This document shows, one piece after another, positions 1 to 8,659 of a stretch of DNA of 64,000 nt. The stretch spans positions 1-64,000 of the forward strand of contig NZ_QRJZ01000004.1 in NCBI RefSeq assembly GCF_003470665.1, written 5' to 3'. Under the pieces are notes generated by a model, which did no database searches, was not told the DNA's origin, and saw only the letters and a program-made list of their open reading frames with translations. Both the position numbers and the translations under genes were made by a program. Source of the stretch: Collinsella sp. AM17-1. Lineage in GTDB: Bacteria; Actinomycetota; Coriobacteriia; Coriobacteriales; Coriobacteriaceae. How positions within the stretch are numbered: the stretch's first letter is position 1; each line of letters starts with the position of its first letter.

Positions 1-267
1 CTTGCAGCGACGGACCTCGGGACGCTCTTACACCACGTCTGCGCGCGCCACCGTCGCGCGCTACCGCAGGGGCGCCATTTTGGGTGGTTTTGCCTGCTAC
101 TAAAATGGTAACAGTACTCATATTTGCCCCTTTTTGTCCACGACCTCTTGGAGCCGGCTCGAAAAGAGTGATTTTGGGTTGTTTGCTTCGGGTGTGGGCT
201 TGGAAACAACGTTCGGGGTGGCGAGGCGCCCAGAATTCGGTCGCAAGGAGGGCGTTCCTCGGCTGTG
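1..267. other. Gene-free window edge
   Basis: I see no convincing gene here. The long + frame crossing it runs antisense to the acyltransferase gene and has no family features. The stretch is moderately AT-rich around 85-130 and then passes into a repeat copy. Confidence 0.5.
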
Positions 268-311
268 CCAGGAGTGTCCCTAGGTGCCGGCACATAAGGA
301 ACGTCCCTAAC
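268..311 (-). repeat. Intergenic repeat, 'ggggacgttcc...ggggacactcc' family
   Basis: On the minus strand this reads gggacgttcctt, then tgccggcacct, then agggacactcct. The same order of blocks occurs at 48127-48172 and 57117-57162 on the plus strand. It sits just outside the terminator of the acyltransferase gene. Confidence 0.6.
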
Positions 312-313
312 CG

Positions 314-351
314 CCGGAGGGGGTGCCTGCCGTGGCAGGCACCCCCTCCGG
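314..351 (-). terminator. Strong hairpin terminator of the acyltransferase gene
   Basis: An 18-bp perfect inverted repeat (314-331 pairing with 334-351, two-base loop) lies 24 bases beyond the stop codon of the minus-strand acyltransferase gene. There is no clear T tract, so it may also act as a barrier or a repeat element. Confidence 0.6.
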
Positions 352-374
352 ATGTGGGAAGTTTGCGCTGCAGG

Positions 375-2591
375 TTACTTGTCGGTGCCCAGCTTGTGCG
401 GCTTGAGAGCGAGCGCATTGACGAGCGCGTCGGTGGCAGACTTGACGGCCGCCGGCTGCGGATCGTTGACGTGATCCTCGGGATGCACGGGCAGGTCCTT
501 CTTGACTGCATCGCGGATCAAGTTGAGGTACTCAGTCACGCCAGTGGTCGACAGGTGCGTGCCATCGCCATCGAACAGGTCGTTGCGATTGGCACTGTAT
601 CCGTACCAGTCGATAACGCGCACGTTCTTGTAGCGCGTAGCGGCGTTGGCGATGGCCTGGTTGGTAGAGCCAACCCACGGCTGCGGGCTGCGCGTGTTCA
701 CAAACACCACAATACGCTTATCTCCTGCATCGGCCATGATGGCGTCAATCTGGTCGTCGGTTACCAAGCCATTGGTTCCCAGCGCAAAGACCACGATCTT
801 GCCGGCAAGGTTCTGTTGGAGATAGCCCTCAAATGTCGCGCGGCCCGCATCAAACTGGCGGCCCTTTTCGGCATCGATGTGACTGTGGGGGAACACGCCG
901 TCAAAGGAATCAACGGCGCGCAGCGACACGGAGTCACCGATCATCAGCAGGTCGTAGGATCCGTCGGGGAAGCCGTCGTTGTCCTTGTCGGTGTCGTCGG
1001 CTGCCTGTTGGTCCGTTGGCGCGGTGTTTTTGGCTTCCTTGTTGAGGACTTCGGCGCCCTCACCGCTCAGTGCGGAAGTTTCCGGCACAAAGATCAGGCC
1101 GCCCAGCGCGATAACAAGCACGATGCCGCAAGTGGCGCACGCGGGAATATGCGCGCGCACCCAGTTGGTGGGCGTGGTGGTGCCGTTGCGGAACTCGGAT
1201 ACGGTGCGCCCAAAGGCGCCCTTTCTAAACGGCGTCTCGATAAAGCGATATGAGCATTCGGCTACGGCGACCACCAACAACACCTGCAAAATGTACTGCC
1301 ACCACGGCGTATCGTTGATGTTGGCGACCGGGTTCATGAGCAACAGTAGCGGATAGTGCCACAGGTAGATGCTGTACGAGCGCTTGCCAACCCACACGAG
1401 CGGCTCGGCGGACAGCGCGCGGGCAACCATTCCCTGGGGCTGCACGCAGGCCGCGATGACCATGAGCGTGAGGATGGAGCATGACAGCGTGCCGCCGCGA
1501 TACTGGAACGCGGTGTAGCCGTTGGTGAGCGCGACCATGGCGGCAAGGCCAACCAGACCCACGACGCCCAACATATCGATGGATGCGGGCGAGGACCAAA
1601 AACGCACGAGGGCGCTCGGCTGTGCCGGGACGGTCTCGGCTGCGCCGTCGGTCGTAGCGTCATGCTTGCCCTCGGCGTTCTTGCCGTGCTTGGCGGCGCC
1701 AGCCAGGCGATTGAGCCCCAAACGACGAGCGAGACGCACCGGCGCCAGGTCGCGATCGGGGATAAAGGCCATCCAAGCGCCCAGCAGCAGCGAGAACACG
1801 CGGGTGTCGGTGCCGTAGTACACGCGGCTGGGGTCGGCGGCGGGGTTATAGAGCACCATCATGGCGATGGCGGAGACAGCAGCCAGGCCCAGAACCACGC
1901 GGCGTGTGTTGGGCTTGCTCATGTGCATGGATACCATAGCGAGCAGCAGCGGGGGCCAAACCAGGTAGAACTGTTCCTCGATGGCGAGCGACCAAAAGTG
2001 CGTAAGCGGCGAGGGGTCGCCCAGGGCGTTGAAGTACGAGACGTTTTGGGCAATTTGCCACCAGTTGTTGAAGAACAGCAGCGACGGCAGGATGTCGGGG
2101 CGCATCTTGGTGAGCATCACGTGGTTAAAGATGGTGCACAGCGCGCAGGTCACGAACACTACCGTTACCACGGCGGGGACCAGGCGACGGATGCGGCGAA
2201 TCCAGAAGCTCTTAAGGTCGATGCGGCCGGTCTTAGCGACTTCGTTGAGCAGCAAGCGCGTGATCAGATAGCCCGAAAGCACAAAGAAGATCGTGACGCC
2301 AAGCAGGCCGCCCTGAGCCCACGTGAGGTTGAGGTGATAGAGCACCACCGCGACGACGGCAAGCGTGCGCAGACCGTCGAGCGCAGGGATGTAGCGGGAC
2401 TTGGGGCGAGCAGGCGTCTGCTCCGCGGCGGGAGTGTTGGCGCGGCCCGCGTTGTTGGCAGAAGCGCGATGGGGGCTCGCGGTGCGTCGCGGCTCGTTGG
2501 CACGGCGCTCGCCCTTCACGCGTTCGTGCGGCGCCGGCTCGTTGCCCGTGCGGCGTCGACCGCGCGAGCCCGATTGCGAGAGTTGTTCCAT
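375..2591 (-). CDS. OatA-like membrane O-acyltransferase with SGNH domain
   Basis: A 738-residue two-domain protein that probably O-acetylates peptidoglycan or another surface glycan. After a basic, low-complexity N-terminus of about 65 residues comes an acyltransferase-3 membrane domain: it carries LYHLNLTWAQGG with the family histidine, FFVLSGYLI, and many hydrophobic helices to about residue 470. The C-terminal part has an SGNH hydrolase nucleophile block (LLMIGDSVSLRA) and a late DGDGTHLS block supplying the Asp/His pair, so the triad looks complete. This arrangement is typical of OatA, in which the membrane domain passes acetyl groups to the extracellular SGNH domain. It is transcribed alone and ends in a strong hairpin. 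The acceptor glycan cannot be told from sequence. Confidence 0.85.
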   Translation of the reverse strand: MEQLSQSGSRGRRRTGNEPAPHERVKGERRANEPRRTASPHRASANNAGRANTPAAEQTPARPKSRYIPALDGLRTLAVVAVVLYHLNLTWAQGGLLGVTIFFVLSGYLITRLLLNEVAKTGRIDLKSFWIRRIRRLVPAVVTVVFVTCALCTIFNHVMLTKMRPDILPSLLFFNNWWQIAQNVSYFNALGDPSPLTHFWSLAIEEQFYLVWPPLLLAMVSMHMSKPNTRRVVLGLAAVSAIAMMVLYNPAADPSRVYYGTDTRVFSLLLGAWMAFIPDRDLAPVRLARRLGLNRLAGAAKHGKNAEGKHDATTDGAAETVPAQPSALVRFWSSPASIDMLGVVGLVGLAAMVALTNGYTAFQYRGGTLSCSILTLMVIAACVQPQGMVARALSAEPLVWVGKRSYSIYLWHYPLLLLMNPVANINDTPWWQYILQVLLVVAVAECSYRFIETPFRKGAFGRTVSEFRNGTTTPTNWVRAHIPACATCGIVLVIALGGLIFVPETSALSGEGAEVLNKEAKNTAPTDQQAADDTDKDNDGFPDGSYDLLMIGDSVSLRAVDSFDGVFPHSHIDAEKGRQFDAGRATFEGYLQQNLAGKIVVFALGTNGLVTDDQIDAIMADAGDKRIVVFVNTRSPQPWVGSTNQAIANAATRYKNVRVIDWYGYSANRNDLFDGDGTHLSTTGVTEYLNLIRDAVKKDLPVHPEDHVNDPQPAAVKSATDALVNALALKPHKLGTDK

Positions 2592-2778
2592 AAAACATCA
2601 TCCAATGACGAGAATAATCAGCACGTATTCATTGTAGCTGCCTGCCCCTGTGAATGCTTGCTGCTGGCGCAAGCTCAAGCGCGCGTCCACATCAAAGTGG
2701 ACTAAAGTTATAGGGGGTGCGAGAGTGCACAATCGTTGGTCGACGGTGGGCGCAAAGCCTGAAGACGAGGAGGTTTCC

Positions 2779-3774
2779 ATGGCGGATCACAGCATCGTTG
2801 CGGTGTTCGGCAGCATGAACATGGACCTTTCGGTGGCGTGCGAGCGCATGCCGCGCGCGGGCGAGACGGTCGATGGCAGCGGTTTTATCACCAACGCCGG
2901 CGGTAAGGGAGCCAATCAGGCCGTTGCCGCTGCGCGCATGGGTGCGCGCACGTGCATGATCGGCGCTGTTGGGCGCGATACCTTTGGCGATGCGCTCGTG
3001 GCAGGGCTCCAGGATGCCGGCGTGGGCGTTGAGTTTGTGGCGCGTCGCGATGACGTGGAGACCGGTACCGCGACTATCATTCGCTGCGAGAGCGACAACC
3101 GCATCGTGCTGTCGCCGGGCGCCAACCATGCGCTTGCGGGCGAGGACGTTGCCCGCGCACTGAGGCGCTTGGTGGCCGACGAGCTCGACGGCGATGCCAG
3201 CGAGATTGCCCCGGCTGCCGGAAGCGTCTTTATTGCCCAGGGCGAATGCGATCTGATGGCAACGGCCGCCGCGCTCTCTTGCGTTCACGAGCTGGGGTTC
3301 TATACGATCTTTAACCCGGCGCCCGCCTGCGACCTGCCGGCAGGAGCGTGGCCAGCGGTCGACCTGGTCTGCCCCAACGAGACCGAGTGCCAGGTGCTGA
3401 CGGGCATTCTGCCTACGGATGATGCGAGTTGCGTCGCCGCGCTCAATGCGCTGCTCGACAAGGGCGCCGGGGCTGCGGTCATCACGTTGGGCGGCGCCGG
3501 CTCGGTTACGCTCGGCGATGGCGGTGAGCCGCTGCGCATGCCGGCGCTTTCGAGCGCGGTGGTCGATACGACGGCCGCGGGCGATACGTTTATCGGCGCG
3601 TTGGCGGCGGCTCGTCTGGAGGGCCTGCCGCTCTTTGAGTGCATGGCGGCGGGCGCTCGCGCCTCGGCGGTGACGGTGTCGCGCCTGGGCGCTCAGCAAT
3701 CAATTCCCACGCGTGCGGAAGTCGAGCACAAGTTTGGTTTAGACGGTTTGGATGTAGACGGAGAAGCGGAGTAG
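2779..3774 (+). CDS. rbsK: Ribokinase (PfkB family)
   Basis: A 331-residue PfkB-family sugar kinase. The N-terminus has FGSMNMDLS and the glycine-rich NAGGKGANQAVAAARMG substrate-binding segment; the C-terminal DTTAAGDTFIGALAA block holds the catalytic aspartate and anion hole. I chose the ATG at 2779 because it follows a strong GAGGAGG ribosome site and starts the family domain; the frame remains open upstream. A nucleoside hydrolase gene starts four bases after the stop, so the pair probably forms an operon in which ribose freed from nucleosides is phosphorylated to ribose 5-phosphate. Another PfkB substrate cannot be excluded. Confidence 0.88.
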   Translation: MADHSIVAVFGSMNMDLSVACERMPRAGETVDGSGFITNAGGKGANQAVAAARMGARTCMIGAVGRDTFGDALVAGLQDAGVGVEFVARRDDVETGTATIIRCESDNRIVLSPGANHALAGEDVARALRRLVADELDGDASEIAPAAGSVFIAQGECDLMATAAALSCVHELGFYTIFNPAPACDLPAGAWPAVDLVCPNETECQVLTGILPTDDASCVAALNALLDKGAGAAVITLGGAGSVTLGDGGEPLRMPALSSAVVDTTAAGDTFIGALAAARLEGLPLFECMAAGARASAVTVSRLGAQQSIPTRAEVEHKFGLDGLDVDGEAE

Positions 3775-3778
3775 AACA

Positions 3779-4753
3779 ATGGCAACCAAGAAGCTGATCC
3801 TTGATCTGGATATGGGTGTGGATGATGCGATGGCGCTTGCCTATGCCATCGCGAGCCCCGAGGTGGAGCTCGTCGGCATCACCACGTGCTTTGGCAACGT
3901 GCGCGTCGAGCAGTCGGCGCACAACTGCTTGGCGGTGCTCGACCTGTTGGGTCGTCCCGAGGTGCCGGTGTACCTGGGCGCCGATTGTCCCATGAAGGCA
4001 ACCGAACCCTACACGCCGCCGGCGTCCACCACGCTTATCCACGGCAAGAACGGCATCGGCGGCGCAAGCGTGCCAGCCTCGCCGTACGAGCCGGTGGGCG
4101 CGACGTCGGCCGATGGCAATGCGGCGGTCGATTACCTGATTGATGCCGCGCGTACCTATGGTCCCGATCTGGTCTACGTTGCGACCGGCCCGCTCACCAA
4201 TCTGGCGCTTGCCCTGGAGCGCGATGCGGCGGCGATGATGTCCATCGGCCGCGTGGTCGTGATGGGCGGTGCGCTTACCGTGCCCGGCAACGTGAGCGCG
4301 GGCGCCGAGGCCAATATGGCAAGTGATCCCGAGGCGGCCGATGCCGTGCTGCGTTCGGGTCGCAAGCTCACTATGGTGGGGCTGGATGTGACGCATCGCG
4401 TGGTGCTCACGCGTCGCGACATTGCCGGCTGGACGGGCTCGGGCACTATGGCTGGCTGCGCGTTTGCGAGCATGGTCGAGCACTATATCGGTTCGTACGA
4501 AATGAACGCGCCCTACCTGGGCGGCTGCGCGCTGCACGATCCGCTGGCGGTTGCCGTGGCGATTGATCCCACGCTCGTGGGTGCGCTCGGCTGTAACCTG
4601 CGCGTTGACTTGCTGGGCGAGTATCGCGGCCGCACCATCTGCGACGAGCACCGTCTGTCCGATCCAGATAAGAGCGCGCTCGTGGCGCTCACCGTGGACG
4701 CCTCACGTTTTCTCGTGGAATTTAAGGCACGCATGGCTCGCATCCTTGGCTAA
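3779..4753 (+). CDS. Inosine/uridine-preferring nucleoside hydrolase
   Basis: A 324-residue nucleoside hydrolase that cleaves ribonucleosides to free base and ribose in the cytoplasm. The N-terminal DLDMGVDDAMAL is the calcium-binding aspartate cluster that defines the family; the conserved VVMGGAL segment lies mid-protein and a late aspartate in GGCALHDPLAVAV completes the metal site. Length is normal. It is tightly coupled to the ribokinase gene, which supports a nucleoside salvage function. The exact base preference is not evident. Confidence 0.9.
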   Translation: MATKKLILDLDMGVDDAMALAYAIASPEVELVGITTCFGNVRVEQSAHNCLAVLDLLGRPEVPVYLGADCPMKATEPYTPPASTTLIHGKNGIGGASVPASPYEPVGATSADGNAAVDYLIDAARTYGPDLVYVATGPLTNLALALERDAAAMMSIGRVVVMGGALTVPGNVSAGAEANMASDPEAADAVLRSGRKLTMVGLDVTHRVVLTRRDIAGWTGSGTMAGCAFASMVEHYIGSYEMNAPYLGGCALHDPLAVAVAIDPTLVGALGCNLRVDLLGEYRGRTICDEHRLSDPDKSALVALTVDASRFLVEFKARMARILG

Positions 4754-4827
4754 ACGGCTTCTGTGCCCCGTTCCAGATTAGCTACCGAGTAAATACGCCC
4801 GTTGGGGGAATAGTCGCGTCGCTTCGC

Positions 4828-4874
4828 TTGACAACAGGCTAAACTAGCTATTAAACATTTACTATTCTGTTTAG
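4828..4874 (+). promoter_or_regulatory. Promoter with overlapping TAAAC-type operator upstream of LacI-A
   Basis: TTGACA at 4828-4833 is followed after 15 bases by TATTAA. The inverted half-sites CTAAAC (4839-4844) and GTTTAG (4869-4874), with TTAAACATTTAC between them, resemble LacI-family operators and recur upstream of 12644 and 34037. Autoregulation by LacI-A is inferred. Confidence 0.45.
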
Positions 4875-4956
4875 ATTGAATTTGCGGTCGTTTAGTTGTC
4901 GAGTCACGGGGCGGTCAGGCCACGATGCTCCGCCACGACCGTTGCTAGGGGGAACA

Positions 4957-5967
4957 ATGGCCAAAGCAAGTGTTCGCGAGATCAGCCGCATCACCGGTTT
5001 TTCGCCTGCGACCGTGTCCAACGCGCTCAACCGCAAGCGCAGCGTGAGCGAGGAGACCGCCAAGGTCATCTTGGAGTGTGCGCAGTCGCTCGGCTATCAG
5101 CAGTCGACGCAGCTCGAGAGCATCCAGTTTGTGCTCGCGCGCAAGACGGGCGCCATCCTGGATGAGAGCACCTTCCACCCCGCGGTCATCGAGGGCGTGG
5201 AGCGCCAGGCGCGTCGCCACGGCATGAGCACGAGCTTTGTCTCGCTCGACTTTAGCGACCTGGACGCCGTGCGTCCGCAGGTCGAGGGCCTGATCACCGA
5301 CCCGTCTGCCGCCATCGTGCTGATGGGCACCGAGCTGGGTGAGGAGGACTACGCCCTGTTCGCCAACGCTGCCGCCCACCTGATTGTGCTCGATGGCTGG
5401 AGCGATCGTCAGTACTTCGATGCCGTAGTTATTGCCAACACCGATTCGGTGCTGCGTGCCGTGGACTACCTTATCGAGAAAGGCCACAAGCAAATCGGCT
5501 ATCTGGCAGGCGACCTTCGCATCCGCAACTTTAAGGATCGCGAGCGCGGCTATCGCCAGGCGCTTGAGGATGCGGACCTCGAGGCAAACCCGGCATGGCG
5601 CGTCACGCTGGGCACCACGCTCGAAGGTGCCTATCGCGATATGGGCGCGTGGCTCGACAATGCCTCGCACGACGACCTGCCGACGGCTTTCTTTGCCGAG
5701 AACGACGTGCTCGCCGTGGGTGCCATGCGCGCGTTCAACGAGCACGGCATTCGCGTGCCCGAGGATGTCTCGATCATCGGCTTTGACGACCTATCTCTGG
5801 GCGCTTTTTCCAACCCGCCGCTCACCACGGTGCATGTTCCCAAGCACGAGGTGGGTGAGATCGCGGTGCGCCGCCTGGTGGGCAACATCCGCAACCCCAA
5901 GAGCTACACCTGCAAGACCGCCGTGTCGACCTATTTTGTCGAGCGCCAAAGCGTGCGCGAGATCTAG
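4957..5967 (+). CDS. LacI-family transcriptional regulator (LacI-A)
   Basis: A 336-residue LacI/GalR repressor. The N-terminus carries the helix-turn-helix and hinge helix (VREISRITGFSPATVSNALN) and is followed by a periplasmic-binding-protein-like effector domain, including the family block FFAENDVLAVGAMRAF and the SIIGFDDLSLG signature. The ATG at 4957 follows an AGGGGG ribosome site and begins exactly at the DNA-binding domain. The gene ends tail-to-tail with the other LacI gene, sharing four bases. Its own upstream region has TAAAC/GTTTA half-sites like those in front of the isomerase operon (12644) and the PTS operon (34037), which makes it the best candidate regulator of those operons. 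Confidence 0.88.
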   Translation: MAKASVREISRITGFSPATVSNALNRKRSVSEETAKVILECAQSLGYQQSTQLESIQFVLARKTGAILDESTFHPAVIEGVERQARRHGMSTSFVSLDFSDLDAVRPQVEGLITDPSAAIVLMGTELGEEDYALFANAAAHLIVLDGWSDRQYFDAVVIANTDSVLRAVDYLIEKGHKQIGYLAGDLRIRNFKDRERGYRQALEDADLEANPAWRVTLGTTLEGAYRDMGAWLDNASHDDLPTAFFAENDVLAVGAMRAFNEHGIRVPEDVSIIGFDDLSLGAFSNPPLTTVHVPKHEVGEIAVRRLVGNIRNPKSYTCKTAVSTYFVERQSVREI

Positions 5968-7004
5968 GCGGAACGGCGTTTGATAAGCGATGCCCCCAGC
6001 TCGATTTTGAGCGGGTGGTGCTCGGCCTCGTCGATGACCTCGACGAGGCGTCGTGCGGCGATGATGCCCATATACTGCGAAGGAACGTTGAGCGTGGTCA
6101 GCTGCGGCTGAACGTAGGTGCCGCCGATGTTGTTGTCGAAGCCGACGATGCGTACGTCTTCGGGCACGCGATAGCCGCGCTCGATGAAGGCTTTCATGGC
6201 TCCAATAGCCATATCGTCAAAGACGGCGACGTAGCTTTGGGCAAGGGGCTCGCCCGAATCAATAATGTCGAGCATGCCCGAGTAGGCCTCGTCTAGATCG
6301 ACGGCGAGCTCGTGGATGATGCCGCATTTTTCCGACCCGGCTAGCTGACCGATGGCGTGCTCGTAGGCGAAACGTCGTTCGGCGAAGTTGCCCAAGGTAA
6401 TGGGCGTCGTTAACAGGCCGGGGACCGATCCATACTTCGAATACAGGTACTGTACGGCAAGTGTCATACTGGCAGCGTTGTCGATCTTGACCGTGTCGAC
6501 CCCAACGCTCATGCATGAGTCCAGCAGCAGCAGAGGGCAGTCCAGCGATGCAAACGGCAAAAAATCCGACTCGTACATCTCGGTTGCGAGGATGATGACG
6601 CCGTCATATCGTGCCTCGGCGATGTCGGCGATGTCGGCGATGTCGGCGATGTCGGCGATGTCGGCGATGTCGGCGATCTGTTGGTGAATGTTTTCGAATG
6701 GCGAGTAGTTCACCAGCGAAAACGAGAATCCCGCATGCCTAAGGGCGCCCTCGACTCCGGCGAGCATGTCGGCGAAAAAGGGGCTCGCAAAGATGCGGCG
6801 CCGGTTAAAGGCAACCAAGGCAACGGTTCCGCTTCTTTGTCGCTCGAACTTAATCTTGCTAAAGTCGTAACCTAGGGCTTCAGCGGTGCTGAGCACCAGC
6901 TGCCGTGTTTTTTCGCTTACGCCGCGTCGATTGTTAAGTGCAAGGGAGACGGCCGCTGCCGAGATTCCCAGCTGATCAGCAATTTGTTTTGCAGTAACGG
7001 CCAT
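5964..7004 (-). CDS. LacI-family transcriptional regulator (LacI-B) with tandem DIA repeat
   Basis: A 346-residue LacI-type regulator. The HTH is canonical (TAKQIADQLGISAAAVSLALN), and the effector domain ends with VRIVGFDNNIGG. Near residue 110, at the helix just before the RYDGVIIL strand, the protein carries seven consecutive Ala-Asp-Ile units made by a 9-bp DNA repeat. The insert keeps the reading frame, so the protein should be made, but it lengthens a helix in the ligand-binding domain. It is divergent from the hydrolase/glycosidase/PTS operon that starts at 7158 and probably regulates it. Confidence 0.86.
   Translation of the reverse strand: MAVTAKQIADQLGISAAAVSLALNNRRGVSEKTRQLVLSTAEALGYDFSKIKFERQRSGTVALVAFNRRRIFASPFFADMLAGVEGALRHAGFSFSLVNYSPFENIHQQIADIADIADIADIADIADIAEARYDGVIILATEMYESDFLPFASLDCPLLLLDSCMSVGVDTVKIDNAASMTLAVQYLYSKYGSVPGLLTTPITLGNFAERRFAYEHAIGQLAGSEKCGIIHELAVDLDEAYSGMLDIIDSGEPLAQSYVAVFDDMAIGAMKAFIERGYRVPEDVRIVGFDNNIGGTYVQPQLTTLNVPSQYMGIIAARRLVEVIDEAEHHPLKIELGASLIKRRSA
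6616..6678. repeat. 9-bp tandem repeat inside LacI-B
   Basis: Six perfect copies of TCGGCGATG plus a seventh with one change (last base C) sit in frame in the LacI-B coding sequence. Each unit adds one Asp-Ile-Ala tripeptide on the minus strand. Perfect short tandem arrays are prone to slippage, and here any change in copy number would stay in frame. Confidence 0.95.
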
Positions 7005-7061
7005 GGTGGTTCCTAACGGTTGTTAACTTAAAACGAGCTTAACACTCGGCTGTTCATTAAG

Positions 7062-7107
7062 CTAAATATTTAGTAAGTCAACTTAAGAATCGATAGAAGT
7101 TAAGTTG
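7062..7107. promoter_or_regulatory. Operator-like palindromes between LacI-B and the 7158 operon
   Basis: The divergent intergenic space holds the palindrome CTAAATATTTAG (7062-7073) and an inverted repeat CAACTTAA (7079-7086) / TTAAGTTG (7100-7107). These are plausible LacI-B sites controlling both directions. No single clear -10/-35 pair stands out. Confidence 0.45.
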
Positions 7108-7157
7108 CGTCCCCAGTAGAGTTTGTCTCAACAAACGCAACAACAAGGGGGGACGAG

Positions 7158-8630
7158 ATGATCAGCGTTATTTCCGAAATGCCCGTTACGGATGAGAGCT
7201 ATCCGTTTTCGAGTGCCGAGCGCTACTGTCATCTGAGCGCGAATGGCTACGTCGAACGCGAATATCGCGTTGACGGCACCGCCAACGTGTATCGCACTGC
7301 CGACGAAGATGGCGGCGTAGAGGTCATGACCGCCGATGCCCCCTATTCCAATCGCATTGTTGTCCGCGCGCCCAAAGATCCGGCGCAGGCGAGTGGCAAC
7401 GTGGTGGTCGAGATTATCAACCCCACATCGTTCATGGAAATCGAGCGCATGTGGATTCTGGGCTACGGCGAGTTTGTGCGCTCTGGTGACATCTATGTGG
7501 GCATCACCAGCAAGCCCAATACCATCGCCAAGCTCAAGGAATTCAATCCCGATCGCTATGCCTTTATGAATTGGGCGAACCCGACTCCCGAGCGACCCTT
7601 CGACTATGATCCGGCCGAGCTCGAGCGCGGCGGCGCACTTCCCGACATGGACATCTCCTACGAGACGGGTCTGTTTTGGGATATGCTGACCGATCTTGCG
7701 TGGCTCCTGCGCGAGGACTCCGACCTCAACCCGATCCGCGATTATCCGCACCAGGCGATCTGCCTTACGGGATGGTCCCAGTCAGGCGCCTATCTGTTCC
7801 GCTACCTCAACAGCTTTGCCTATCGCGAGGAGGTGCGCCGCGACGGCCGCGTGTTTGACGGCTATCTGTCCGGCGGCGGCATCCATTCGCTGTGCACTCC
7901 CGTCAACCAGTATGAGTGCTGCCGGGGCTATGCGCATCACCTGATGCGCGTGGAGCACGTCGAGGAGCCGTTCATCGCCCTTCAGACCGAAAGCGAGAAC
8001 GGTCGCTTTGAGAGTTGGCGCACGCTTATGCCCGATAGCGATGCCCCCGATTTTAAGTACCGACTGTACGAGGTGACGGGCGCCTCCCACGATACGCAGT
8101 GGAGCTATGTCGACTATTACCAGGACGACGAGGATCTTAAGCGTATCGACCACCTGCCGGTGTATGTCGGCAAGCATGCCGAGGCAAACGCCTATCCGTC
8201 GCAGTATCTCTTCCACGCTGCCTTCCGCAACCTGTTCCGTTGGGTCCGCACCGGCGCCGCGCCGGCAACGTGCCCGCGCATTGAGCTGGATGCAAACGGC
8301 GAGAACGTAAAGGATGCCCTGGGCAACACCAAGGGCGGTCTTCGCACCTGCCTGCTCGAGCATCCGTTTGCCCGTTACTCCAACACGAGCCTGGTCGAGC
8401 CGGGTCAGGGCACGGTCGATAAGACGAGCGACAAGGATGGGCTGTTTGGCCACATGGAGTCGTTCTCGGCATCGATGCTCAAGGAGCTGTACGGATCGCT
8501 CGAAAACTACCGCGCCCTGTGCGAGCGCGATACGGCGATTGAGGTGTCGCAAGGCTTTGTCTGTGCCGAAGACGCCCGGGCGATCGTTGACTTTGCCGTG
8601 AGGTCCGCGAGCGAGCGAGGACTGAACTAG
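7158..8630 (+). CDS. Alpha/beta hydrolase domain protein (esterase-like)
   Basis: A 490-residue cytoplasmic alpha/beta hydrolase, probably an esterase. The nucleophile elbow GWSQSG lies near residue 205, and a late histidine in the TGASHDTQWSY segment could complete the triad. The length and the VVVEIINPT and SGDIYVGITSK segments suit the large alpha/beta hydrolase domain family seen in actinobacteria and proteobacteria. There is no signal peptide. The ATG at 7158 follows AAGGGGGG. It is the first gene of an operon continuing with a DUF4038 glycosidase and a lactose-type PTS, so I infer that it removes an acyl group from an imported glycoside; that is untested. Confidence 0.65.
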   Translation: MISVISEMPVTDESYPFSSAERYCHLSANGYVEREYRVDGTANVYRTADEDGGVEVMTADAPYSNRIVVRAPKDPAQASGNVVVEIINPTSFMEIERMWILGYGEFVRSGDIYVGITSKPNTIAKLKEFNPDRYAFMNWANPTPERPFDYDPAELERGGALPDMDISYETGLFWDMLTDLAWLLREDSDLNPIRDYPHQAICLTGWSQSGAYLFRYLNSFAYREEVRRDGRVFDGYLSGGGIHSLCTPVNQYECCRGYAHHLMRVEHVEEPFIALQTESENGRFESWRTLMPDSDAPDFKYRLYEVTGASHDTQWSYVDYYQDDEDLKRIDHLPVYVGKHAEANAYPSQYLFHAAFRNLFRWVRTGAAPATCPRIELDANGENVKDALGNTKGGLRTCLLEHPFARYSNTSLVEPGQGTVDKTSDKDGLFGHMESFSASMLKELYGSLENYRALCERDTAIEVSQGFVCAEDARAIVDFAVRSASERGLN

Positions 8631-8659
8631 TAGGTATTAAGACCGGAGAGGGGTCTGTA

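Noticed and set aside
84..1253. Long plus-strand open frame of 389 codons
   Set aside because: It runs antisense to the acyltransferase gene, has no recognisable domain and arises from the GC-rich codon pattern of the real gene.
6616..6678. Possible CRISPR array
   Set aside because: The 9-bp units are directly joined with no spacers and are in frame within a coding gene.
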